Shown here: one piece after another, positions 1 through 5,240 of the stretch
How positions within the stretch are numbered: the first letter of the stretch is position 1
How the letters are laid out: each line of letters opens with the position of its first letter
From: an uncultured Oceanospirillaceae bacterium
GTDB taxonomy: Bacteria > Pseudomonadota > Gammaproteobacteria > Pseudomonadales > Balneatricaceae
Direction: 5' to 3'
DNA length: 5,240 nt
NCBI GenBank assembly: GCA_946221045.1
Contig: CAMIIY010000169.1
Span: 1-5,240 of the forward strand
The notes under the pieces: model-generated
What the model saw: only the letters and a program-made list of their open reading frames with translations
The model's database searches: none
What the model was told of the DNA's origin: nothing
Translations under genes and position numbers: made by a program

Positions 1-892
1 GGTAAGCATCATCCATCATGGAGAACTTGCGCACATGCTCAAGAATCACTTCCCGCAACGCACCCTGCGCCCAGAGCCCCTTGCGAATCCGCTCAACAAC
101 TTCGCCGGCCAGTGCATTGTCTTCCAGCATACGCAGATAAACATCAAACAGCGCCTGTTCCTGCGAACGCAGGCGTTTCGCCAGACTCAGGCTGACTTCG
201 CGCACATCATTACGGACCTGTTCAAGGGCAGCGTAAAAACTTTCGATTTCCTGATCGATATCACCAGCCGGCTTGTCGGGTACTGAGTTAAGATCCGCCG
301 GTGGCGCGACCACAACCCCCTGCCCGATTGCCACACCAGAGGAGCCGGCGACACCCTCAAAATGCAATTCAATCTGGGTTTGTTCCGGCTCACCAATGGA
401 GCCTAATGAGCCGGTCGCTTCAGCATGGGCAATGGCACCCGCCAACTGTGCTGACAGGGTAACCAGAAAGGCTTCTTCGCTTTCATCAAAACGACGCTGC
501 TCTCTCTGCTGGACAACCAGTACACCGAGCACATCGCGGTGATGGATAATAGGCACACCCAGAAAAGAACTGAACCGCTCTTCACCGGTGGTTTCAAGGT
601 ATTTAAAGGCGGGGTGCTCATCGGCTTTTTCAAGGTTGATCGGTTCAGCGCGCTGCACAACCAAACCTACCAGACCCTCACCGGCGGAGAGTCGCACACT
701 GCCGATTGCTTCTTTATTCAGGCCCTGGGATGCCATCAACACATAGCTATGGTCCTCAGCATCAAACAGATAAACCGAGCAAACCTGCGTCTGCATCGCC
801 TGTTGTATGCTTTGAACCAGCATGTCGACCACTGATTTCAGATCGGGTGCAAGACTAACCTCCTGCACGATCTTTCTCAGTACATCCAGCAT
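1..892 (-). CDS. ptsP: PtsP, PEP-protein phosphotransferase of the nitrogen PTS (EI-Ntr), N-terminal part
   Basis: Enzyme I-Ntr takes phosphate from phosphoenolpyruvate and passes it to NPr (PtsO) and then EIIA-Ntr (PtsN), a cytoplasmic regulatory relay. Only the first 297 codons are here; the frame is open to the window edge, and the family is about 750-760 residues, so roughly 40 percent is visible. Residues 1-155 form the GAF domain characteristic of PtsP: VCSVYL at 38-43, EGLVGLV at 72-78, EPINL at 83-87, FLGVPII at 110-116, LGVLVVQQRE at 122-131 and DESEEAFLVTL at 136-146. A linker follows, then the start of the PEP-utiliser N-terminal domain at about 179 (GVAGSSGVAIGQG) and a helical stretch from about 213. 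The catalytic histidine lies beyond the window. The ATG at 892 follows an AGGG (901-904) by 8 nt and gives the family's usual MLxxLRxIV opening. It sits 15 bp after the rppH stop, so the two genes are probably one operon. Confidence 0.96.
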   Translation of the reverse strand, partial: MLDVLRKIVQEVSLAPDLKSVVDMLVQSIQQAMQTQVCSVYLFDAEDHSYVLMASQGLNKEAIGSVRLSAGEGLVGLVVQRAEPINLEKADEHPAFKYLETTGEERFSSFLGVPIIHHRDVLGVLVVQQREQRRFDESEEAFLVTLSAQLAGAIAHAEATGSLGSIGEPEQTQIELHFEGVAGSSGVAIGQGVVVAPPADLNSVPDKPAGDIDQEIESFYAALEQVRNDVREVSLSLAKRLRSQEQALFDVYLRMLEDNALAGEVVERIRKGLWAQGALREVILEHVRKFSMMDDAY

Positions 893-907
893 CCGTTTCG
901 CCCTGAG

Positions 908-1393
908 TTAAAGGTTATAAAAGCGTGTCAGTTTAGGAGAGAGCTCCTTCATAGCTTTACGATAGACCTCCCGCTTGAAAGAGACCACCTGTCCAAGGGG
1001 ATACCAGTAACTCACCCATCGCCAGCCATCAAACTCCGGCGAGTCACAATTATTTATAGACACTGCACTGTCTGCGCTCAGCATGCGCAGCAAATACCAT
1101 TTTTGTTTCTGGCCGACACACACGGGCTGTGTGTGACGCCGGATCATGCGCTTGGGCAGGCGATAGCGTAACCAGCCGCGGGTCACCGCTACTATTTCCA
1201 CATCCTCAGGTGACAGCCCTACCTCCTCGCGCAGCTCTCTGAACATCGCCTCTTCCGGCGTTTCATGCTCATTAATTCCACCCTGTGGGAACTGCCACGC
1301 GTCTTGTCCTATCCGTCTTGCCCAAAGTACCTGACCCAGTGAGTTTGCCAGAATGATACCGACATTCGGTCTGAACCCGTCTGAATCAATCAC
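908..1393 (-). CDS. rppH: RppH, RNA 5'-pyrophosphohydrolase (Nudix)
   Basis: RppH removes pyrophosphate from the 5' end of triphosphorylated (or diphosphorylated) mRNA, which opens the transcript to RNase E decay. With the GTG start at 1393 the protein is 161 residues, close to the short RppH form (E. coli's is 176). It opens with the family-typical [15 protein letters not shown]. The Nudix box runs from G38 to L60: G38, E44, then RELREEVGL at 52-60, so E53, E56 and E57 are the expected metal ligands. WQFPQGG at 33-39 and the [11 protein letters not shown] stretch near 71-81 are also RppH hallmarks. The upstream ATG at 1453 would add 20 residues that I do not recognise from homologs, and it lacks the AGGA that sits 8 nt before the GTG. 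The gene leads the rppH-ptsP pair and is divergent from the HAD phosphatase. Confidence 0.96.
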   Translation of the reverse strand: MIDSDGFRPNVGIILANSLGQVLWARRIGQDAWQFPQGGINEHETPEEAMFRELREEVGLSPEDVEIVAVTRGWLRYRLPKRMIRRHTQPVCVGQKQKWYLLRMLSADSAVSINNCDSPEFDGWRWVSYWYPLGQVVSFKREVYRKAMKELSPKLTRFYNL

Positions 1394-1401
1394 CTTTGAT
1401 T

Positions 1402-1405
1402 TCCT
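1402..1405 (-). promoter_or_regulatory. rppH ribosome-binding site that selects the GTG start
   Basis: On the minus strand the sequence reads TAGGAAATCAAAG directly before GTG. The AGGA core is 8 nt from the start codon, a good spacing. It supports GTG at 1393 over the ATG at 1453, in agreement with the expected N-terminus of RppH. Confidence 0.75.
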
Positions 1406-1504
1406 AACACCTGTTTTAAACCTATTGTTCCACATTTCATTATTTTTCAGCAAATTAACTTTGCTTGCGTATTACCGCCCCAAAAAGCGCAACCCTCAGG
1501 GCAA

Positions 1505-1533
1505 TTGCAATCGGTATCCAAGCACCCTATGCT
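1505..1533 (+). promoter_or_regulatory. Candidate sigma70 promoter for the HAD phosphatase gene
   Basis: TTGCAA (1505-1510) and TATGCT (1528-1533) are separated by exactly 17 bp, each matching 4 of 6 consensus positions. A start site near 1540 would leave a leader of about 29 nt before the TTG codon at 1569. It is the best-spaced plus-strand pair I found in the 175-bp divergent gap. This is a by-eye match only, and the dyad around 1489-1508 overlaps its -35 box. Confidence 0.4.
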
Positions 1534-1557
1534 TGCCGCGTTTACTCACTTTACAGC

Positions 1558-1561
1558 AGGA
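1558..1561 (+). promoter_or_regulatory. Ribosome-binding site that selects the TTG start of the HAD gene
   Basis: AGGA within AGCAGGAATTC lies 7 nt before TTG at 1569. It supports the non-ATG start, which puts the catalytic motif FDLDNT at residues 6-11, where HAD proteins normally carry it. Confidence 0.75.
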
Positions 1562-1568
1562 ATTCAGC

Positions 1569-2222
1569 TTGGCACTGGCAATTTTTGATCTTGATAACAC
1601 ACTCCTCGGTGGTGACAGCGATCACGCTTGGGGGGAGTTTCTGTGTGAAAAAGGCATTGTAGATACTGACGAATATCGCCGCGCCAATGACCATTTTTAT
1701 CAATGCTATAAAGAGGGAAGCCTGGATATTCAGGAGTTTCTTGCGTTTGCCCTGCGGCCGTTGGCGCTGCTGGAGCGGGAACAGCTTAACGCGTTGCACC
1801 AGCAGTTTATGCAGGAAAAGGTTCAGCTCATGATGTTGCCGAAGGCTGCAAAACTATTACAGACACACCGGAACCAGGGTGATTTTCTGCTGATTATCAC
1901 CGCCACCAACCGTTTTGTAACGGGGCCTATTGCTGCAGCACTGGGAGTGGATGAGCTGATTGCCACCGAACCCGAAGAGACCGCCGCAGGTTACACCGGA
2001 AAAGTCAGTGGTATTCCCTGCTTTCAGGATGGCAAGGTCATCCGCCTGCAGGAATGGCTGAACAAGAACCAGCATTCACTGGATGGCAGTTCTTTTTACA
2101 GTGACTCGATCAATGATTTGCCGCTGCTGGAACAGGTCAGTCACCCGGTGGCCGTGGACCCGGATGATAAACTCCGGGCAACCGCCGAAAGCCGAGACTG
2201 GCCCGTCATCAGCCTGCGCTGA
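1569..2222 (+). CDS. HAD-superfamily subfamily IB phosphatase, possible histidinol-phosphatase
   Basis: This is a 217-residue cytoplasmic phosphomonoesterase of the SerB-like HAD-IB group (TIGR01490 type). Motif I is DLDNT at 7-11, with D7 the expected nucleophile and D9 the general acid/base. Motif II is IITAT at 109-113, motif III is the lysine in GGK-like DGKVIRL (K156), and motif IV is YSDSINDLPLL at 177-187, with D179 and D183 as Mg2+ ligands. The stretches GDSDHAWGEF near 15-24 and TNRFVTGPIA at 113-122 resemble Pseudomonas aeruginosa PA0335 from memory, which is also next to rppH-ptsP. PA0335-type proteins have been assigned histidinol-phosphate phosphatase activity; transferring that here is inference. 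The TTG at 1569 is chosen because of AGGA 7 nt upstream and because the only upstream in-frame ATG (1353) would add 72 unfamiliar residues and run into rppH. The gene ends 3 bp from the stop of the convergent CBS gene. Confidence 0.92.
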   Translation: MALAIFDLDNTLLGGDSDHAWGEFLCEKGIVDTDEYRRANDHFYQCYKEGSLDIQEFLAFALRPLALLEREQLNALHQQFMQEKVQLMMLPKAAKLLQTHRNQGDFLLIITATNRFVTGPIAAALGVDELIATEPEETAAGYTGKVSGIPCFQDGKVIRLQEWLNKNQHSLDGSSFYSDSINDLPLLEQVSHPVAVDPDDKLRATAESRDWPVISLR

Positions 2223-2225
2223 AAA

Positions 2226-2633
2226 TCAGGCCACCACTTTGCAGTGTTTGAGCGACTGATTCAGCTCGCGCATGACCATGCTGCGGGTAATCAGCCCGAT
2301 CATCCGATCATCTTCTACCACCGCATACACTTTGGGCCGGTTCAGCCCCATCTCCTGCGCCAGATCGACAATGCTTTTATTGGGTGACACAGAGACCGGC
2401 TCCGTATGCATAATGTCTTTGACCTGAATCCGGCTGTCACAGTGATAGCTTCCTGTGACCAGAAACGGCAGACAGTCATGCTCAGATAAAAACCCGACAA
2501 CCTCATGCGCCTGATTTACCACAGGCAAACCAATAACACCCGCGTTCAGAATATGATCCACGGCTTCAACCAGCATCATCTCAGGCTGCAACGGATGACT
2601 GACCGGATACATCGCATCCTTGACTTGCAACAT
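2226..2633 (-). CDS. Small stand-alone CBS-domain-pair protein
   Basis: The protein has 135 residues and consists only of two tandem CBS domains, which together form a Bateman module that usually binds an adenine nucleotide or SAM; the partner and ligand are unknown. CBS1 spans about 4-57: KDAMYPVSHPL opens it, GVIGLPVVN lies at 32-40 and the GFLSEHD nucleotide motif at 47-53. CBS2 spans about 70-124: VKDIMHTEPVSVSP at 71-84, KVYAVVED at 101-108 and GLITRS at 113-118. In CBS2 the aspartate usually closing the G-h-x-T/S-x-x-D motif is M119. No membrane segment or enzymatic domain is attached. The start at 2633 is supported by AAGGGGG at 2639-2645; an ATG at 2696 would add 21 residues with no CBS character. 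It is the last leftward gene, 81 bp after tas, and may share its transcript. Confidence 0.9.
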   Translation of the reverse strand: MLQVKDAMYPVSHPLQPEMMLVEAVDHILNAGVIGLPVVNQAHEVVGFLSEHDCLPFLVTGSYHCDSRIQVKDIMHTEPVSVSPNKSIVDLAQEMGLNRPKVYAVVEDDRMIGLITRSMVMRELNQSLKHCKVVA

Positions 2634-2638
2634 AACAA

Positions 2639-2645
2639 CCCCCTT
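2639..2645 (-). promoter_or_regulatory. Ribosome-binding site of the CBS-domain gene
   Basis: AAGGGGG on the minus strand ends 5 nt before the ATG at 2633. It favours that start over the upstream in-frame ATG at 2696. Confidence 0.65.
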
Positions 2646-2714
2646 GCTCAGACAACTACCTACAGTGTGGCAAAGGAGCGCAGAACCGCCAGTCAAAGAC
2701 CTTTAAACACAGAC

Positions 2715-3752
2715 TTACGGGCAGGGATTTGAATAACGCTGATGGATCTGCTCAATCCGGGCAAGCAGATCATCAGACAGCACAATCTGCTCAGCCTCAA
2801 TATTTTCCCTGAGCTGATCCATCCGGGTTGCCCCAATAATATTACTGCCCAGAAACGGGCGGCTGTTTACAAACGCCAGCGCCATCGCCGCAGGAGACAG
2901 ACCCGCCTCTTTCGCTAGAGCGACATAAGCTTCAATCGCTTTTTGGCCCTGCACTGTCTGGTAACGTGTATATTCCGGATACAGCGTTAAACGGGCACCT
3001 TCAGGTCTGGCACCCTGCAGGTATTTACCGGAGAGAGTGCCAAATGCCAGTGGCGAATAGGCCAGCAAACCCACGGCTTCACGCTGCATCACCTCGGCCA
3101 GCCCCACTTCGGCTGACCTGTTGAGCAAACTGTAAGGGTTTTGCACAGACACCACACGCGGCAGACCCAGTTGATCGGCATATTTGAGGAACGTCATACA
3201 TCCCCATGCGGTTTCATTGGAAAGCCCGACATAACGAATCAGTCCTTCCTGCACCAGCTCTTGCAACACCTGGAGGGTTTCCAGTATCGGCGTACCATCC
3301 AGCTGAGGCTGGTGTTCATAACCCAGCCGACCAAAAAAATTGGTGGCCCGATCCGGCCAGTGAAGCTGATAAAGGTCGATGTAATCGGTCTGCAACCGCT
3401 TAAGACTGCCTTCTATTGCCGCTCGAATATTACGACGGTCCAACCGCATATCAGGCCTGAGAAAACTCACCATCTCACCGGGACCGGCAACCTTGGTGGC
3501 GACAATCACCCGATCACGGTTCCGGCGGGCCTGCATCCAGCGACCGATAATTGTTTCGGTCATACCCTGATAGTCCGCTTTTACCGGAATTGGATACATC
3601 TCAGCCGCGTCAAGGAAATTAACGCCCTGCAACCAGGCATAGTCAAGCTGTTCAAAAGCGTCTGTCTGGGTGTTCTGGCTACCAAAGGTCATGGTTCCCA
3701 GACACACGCGACTGACCCTCAGGTCAGTATTTCCCAGTGTTTTGAATTGCAT
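2715..3752 (-). CDS. tas: Tas-type aldo/keto reductase
   Basis: This is an NADP(H)-dependent oxidoreductase of the aldo/keto reductase superfamily, a cytoplasmic TIM barrel; the physiological substrate of Tas is not established. It has 345 residues against 346 for E. coli Tas and is similar throughout: LGTMTFGSQN at 18-27, LDAAEMYP at 47-54, NIRAAIEGSLKRLQTDYIDLYQLHWP near 108-133 (in pieces), GLSNETAWG in the middle, then QNPYSLLNRS and the LLAYSPLAFGTLSGKYL region. The AKR tetrad is complete: D48, Y53, K87 and H131. The C-terminal NIIGATRMDQLRENIE stretch fits the cofactor-binding end. The start at 3752 gives the family's MQ(F/Y) opening and follows AGGGG (3760-3764) by 7 nt; the upstream ATG at 3785 would add 11 residues and place the inverted repeat inside the coding region. 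E. coli tas was isolated as a suppressor of tyrosine auxotrophy, but that role should not be assumed here. Confidence 0.93.
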   Translation of the reverse strand: MQFKTLGNTDLRVSRVCLGTMTFGSQNTQTDAFEQLDYAWLQGVNFLDAAEMYPIPVKADYQGMTETIIGRWMQARRNRDRVIVATKVAGPGEMVSFLRPDMRLDRRNIRAAIEGSLKRLQTDYIDLYQLHWPDRATNFFGRLGYEHQPQLDGTPILETLQVLQELVQEGLIRYVGLSNETAWGCMTFLKYADQLGLPRVVSVQNPYSLLNRSAEVGLAEVMQREAVGLLAYSPLAFGTLSGKYLQGARPEGARLTLYPEYTRYQTVQGQKAIEAYVALAKEAGLSPAAMALAFVNSRPFLGSNIIGATRMDQLRENIEAEQIVLSDDLLARIEQIHQRYSNPCP

Positions 3753-3754
3753 CC

Positions 3755-3786
3755 ATTGTCCCCTGTGCAGTGCAGCCCGGGACAAT
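3755..3786 (-). repeat. Inverted repeat in the tas leader, overlapping the ribosome-binding site
   Basis: Perfect 8-bp arms, ATTGTCCC and GGGACAAT, lie at 3755-3762 and 3779-3786 with 16 nt between. As minus-strand RNA the stem can be extended by CTG/CAG inside the loop after a 3-nt GGG bulge. The arm nearest the gene contains three G residues of the AGGGG Shine-Dalgarno and ends 2 nt before the tas ATG. It could be an RNA hairpin limiting translation or a DNA operator; the sequence does not tell which. Confidence 0.6.
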
Positions 3787-3793
3787 CACTAAA

Positions 3794-3808
3794 CGGCTTA
3801 AAAAGCCG
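3794..3808 (-). terminator. Weak hairpin at the rlmI stop, possible partial terminator
   Basis: CGGCTT (3794-3799) and AAGCCG (3803-3808) form a 6-bp stem with a 3-nt loop. On the minus strand it is followed by TTTAGTGATTG. The hairpin contains the rlmI stop codon (3798-3800). The stem is short and the T run is only three long, so at best it would terminate poorly, leaving tas within the same transcript. Confidence 0.25.
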
Positions 3809-4994
3809 GCAGTACCCGGGCAAAGTAGGCTTTCAAGTAGTCCGTCTCCGGAATAGCAGGATGGATCGGGTGGTCTGCACCCTGATGTCCCTGATCAAAA
3901 ATCTGTACCATACGATCCAGTTCACGGGCATTGGAACGGATAATATCCACCAGACGTTCACGCTGCAGGTGCATCGAGCAGGAGGCTGAAATCAGAATGC
4001 CATCCTTCTCCAGCAGGCGAATAGCAAAATTATTCATCCGCGCATAGGCTCGCTCACCGTTACGAATATCCTTACGTTTCTGGATAAACGCCGGCGGATC
4101 CAGCACCACCACATCAAATTTACGTTTCTGTTCAAGCAGCTCTTTGCAGGCATCAAACGCATCACCATGCATGGCATCAAAGCGGGCACTGGCATCATTC
4201 AGCCTGGCATTTTCCAGCGCTACATCCAACGCAACGTGAGACGCATCGACACAGGTAACCTGCTCGGCACCCGCCGCCAGCGCCTGCACACCCCAGCCAC
4301 CCACGTAGCTAAACAGATCCAGTACCCGCTTACCTTTAACCAAAGACTGCATGCGAGCACGGTTGTTCCGGTGATCGTAGAACCAGCCGGTTTTCTGGCC
4401 ATGTTCCAGTGGCGCCAGCAGCGATACGCCATTTTCAATCAACGGGCACAACGCGGGCAGTTCGCCCTGCACCACTTCAATGTAAGTTTCCAGCCCTTCC
4501 AGATCGCGCATTTTGCCGTCATTTCTCAGCAAAATAGCTTCGGGTTTAAAGACCTTGTTCAGTGCATCGATAATCTCGGGTATCACCCGCTCCATCCCTG
4601 CGGTAGACACCTGCACCACGAACACATTATAGAAGCGGTCGATTACCAGCCCCGACAGACCGTCACTGTCACCAAAAACCAACCGGTAGCAGTCGTCCTT
4701 AAAATTCTTCTGCCTGAGCGACAGTGCAATGTTCAGCCGATGCACCAGCAATGAGCGATCCAGACCATGTTTCAGATCTCGACTGACCAGCCGCGCACAA
4801 ATCAGGGTATTCGGATTCACATAGGCGATACCAAGAGCTTTCCCCTTATCCGTTTCAACCACCACCTGCTCTCCGGGCTCAAAAGACTTGAGCGGAGTCG
4901 CACGGGTATCCACTTCATTACTGTAAATCCAGACATGACCGCCACGCAGCCGACGGTCAGCACCACTGTTTAACTTTAAGATTTGCAGAGACAT
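3798..4994 (-). CDS. rlmI: RlmI-type class I SAM-dependent 23S rRNA cytosine methyltransferase
   Basis: E. coli RlmI makes m5C1962 in 23S rRNA; this protein is 398 residues against 396 there. An N-terminal PUA domain covers about 3-75 (RRLRGGHVWIYSNEV at 14-28, GEQVVV at 41-46). A central region follows with YRLVFGDSDGLSGLVIDRF at 103-121. The Rossmann methyltransferase domain includes HGQKTGWFYDHRNNR at 198-212, SAM motif I VLDLFSYVGGWG at 224-235, the acidic VDAS at 249-252, motif IV VVVLDPPAF at 295-303, and motif VI SASCS at 336-340, where C339 is the expected catalytic cysteine. ADHPIHPAIPETDYLK near the C-terminus is also typical. The ATG at 4994 matches the family start, though its Shine-Dalgarno is weak (GGA 5 nt upstream). 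The exact modified nucleotide is inferred from family membership. Gaps are 76 bp to gcvH and 45 bp to tas. Confidence 0.92.
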   Translation of the reverse strand: MSLQILKLNSGADRRLRGGHVWIYSNEVDTRATPLKSFEPGEQVVVETDKGKALGIAYVNPNTLICARLVSRDLKHGLDRSLLVHRLNIALSLRQKNFKDDCYRLVFGDSDGLSGLVIDRFYNVFVVQVSTAGMERVIPEIIDALNKVFKPEAILLRNDGKMRDLEGLETYIEVVQGELPALCPLIENGVSLLAPLEHGQKTGWFYDHRNNRARMQSLVKGKRVLDLFSYVGGWGVQALAAGAEQVTCVDASHVALDVALENARLNDASARFDAMHGDAFDACKELLEQKRKFDVVVLDPPAFIQKRKDIRNGERAYARMNNFAIRLLEKDGILISASCSMHLQRERLVDIIRSNARELDRMVQIFDQGHQGADHPIHPAIPETDYLKAYFARVLPAF

Positions 4995-5016
4995 GGTAAT
5001 CCAGGGTCAGAGACGC

Positions 5017-5041
5017 CTGTCCCGGCACAGGGCCGGGACAG
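5017..5041. repeat. Perfect 10-bp dyad between gcvH and rlmI
   Basis: CTGTCCCGGC (5017-5026) and GCCGGGACAG (5032-5041) are exact reverse complements around a 5-nt loop. The structure lies 29 nt after the gcvH stop and 22 nt before the rlmI ATG. It is GC-rich and stable, but on the minus strand it is followed by GCGTCTCTG rather than a T run, so it does not look like a standard intrinsic terminator for gcvH. On the plus strand TCTTTGTTC follows, but no plus-strand gene leads into it. A 3'-end stabiliser, weak terminator, operator or dispersed repeat are all possible. Confidence 0.7.
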
Positions 5042-5070
5042 TCTTTGTTCAGTTTTCAACTACGGGAGAC

Positions 5071-5240
5071 TCAGGAGTCCGCTTCGCAGTGTTCCGCATA
5101 ACCTTCAGCATCCAGCAGTTCAGCCAGTTCATCCGGTTCGGTAACTTTCAGTCTGAAGAACCAGCCATCTCCGTATGGGTCAGAGTTCACCAGCTCGGGA
5201 GAATCTTCCAGTTCTTCATTCACAGCGATCACCTCACCGG
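5071..5240 (-). CDS. gcvH: GcvH, glycine cleavage system H protein, C-terminal part
   Basis: H protein carries the lipoyl arm that shuttles the aminomethyl group between the P, T and L proteins of the glycine cleavage system. Only the last 55 codons and two bases of a preceding one are in the window; the usual protein is about 125-130 residues. The visible part starts with [10 protein letters not shown], continues with the family-diagnostic [18 protein letters not shown] stretch, and ends after a [13 protein letters not shown] helix with a short acidic tail, EADS. The lipoylated lysine and the start codon are outside the window. The stop is TGA (5071-5073). No other gcv gene is visible; the gene may be the end of a gcv cluster or stand alone. 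Confidence 0.95.
   Translation of the reverse strand, partial: GEVIAVNEELEDSPELVNSDPYGDGWFFRLKVTEPDELAELLDAEGYAEHCEADS

Noticed and set aside
187..660. Minus-strand frames of 69 and 85 codons and plus-strand frames in the first 835 bases
   Set aside because: The true frame is the unbroken ptsP frame from 892 to the window edge, with an excellent family match throughout.
1410..1470. Possible rppH promoter elements on the minus strand, such as TTGCTG with AACAAT 18 bp on
   Set aside because: The AT-rich sequence offers several equally weak matches; none stands out enough to call.
2691..2696. TTGACT on the minus strand as a -35 box for the CBS gene
   Set aside because: No acceptable -10 hexamer lies 16-18 bp downstream, so I do not call a promoter in the tas-CBS gap.
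3141..3989. A 282-codon plus-strand open frame opposite tas and the end of rlmI
   Set aside because: It is antisense to two well-matched genes, crosses their boundary, and shows no recognisable domain; a shadow of the coding strand.
4167..4754. A 195-codon plus-strand open frame inside rlmI
   Set aside because: It is fully antisense to the conserved methyltransferase core and its composition is the mirror of that gene.
5017..5041. Intrinsic terminator for gcvH
   Set aside because: The stem is strong, but on the gene strand no T run follows it, so I list it as an inverted repeat instead.
1..5240. Mobile elements, CRISPR arrays, tRNA or rRNA genes, defence or toxin-antitoxin modules
   Set aside because: No transposase, integrase, spaced direct repeats, tRNA-like folds or such gene pairs are visible; nearly all bases belong to conserved housekeeping-type genes.

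Overview
The window is chromosomal housekeeping DNA from a gammaproteobacterium. The rppH-ptsP pair, with a TIGR01490-like HAD phosphatase divergent to it, matches my recollection of Pseudomonas and its marine relatives. Protein similarity to E. coli PtsP, RppH, Tas and RlmI is recognisable by eye. Base composition is close to balanced and even. An oceanospirillal or other Pseudomonadales-like host is my best guess, but no genus can be fixed from the sequence alone.

Layout, left to right. (1) Positions 1-892, minus strand: the N-terminal 297 codons of ptsP (EI-Ntr), running off the left edge. (2) Positions 908-1393, minus: rppH, 15 bp upstream of ptsP and almost certainly cotranscribed with it. 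(3) Positions 1394-1568: an AT-rich divergent control region with a candidate sigma70 promoter for the rightward gene. (4) Positions 1569-2222, plus: a HAD-IB phosphatase starting at TTG. (5) Positions 2226-2633, minus: a small two-CBS-domain protein converging on the HAD gene with 3 bp between stops. (6) Positions 2715-3752, minus: tas, an aldo/keto reductase. (7) Positions 3798-4994, minus: an rlmI-type 23S rRNA methyltransferase. (8) Positions 5071-5240, minus: the C-terminal 55 codons of gcvH. Genes 8-7-6-5 run in one direction with gaps of 76, 45 and 81 bp and could be read as one transcript, perhaps with partial termination between them.

Functionally, rppH (mRNA 5'-end pyrophosphohydrolase) and ptsP (nitrogen-PTS enzyme I, with a GAF sensor) are a conserved regulatory pair. 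The leftward genes gcvH, rlmI, tas and the CBS gene do not form an obvious pathway.

I found no mobile element, CRISPR array, tRNA, rRNA, prophage or defence module, and nothing that looks like an undescribed multi-gene system. The signals most worth a second look are non-coding: two inverted repeats in the gcvH-rlmI and rlmI-tas gaps that share a TGTCCCGG...GGGACA core. One of them reaches into the tas ribosome-binding site. The non-ATG starts of both divergent genes are also likely to be misannotated.
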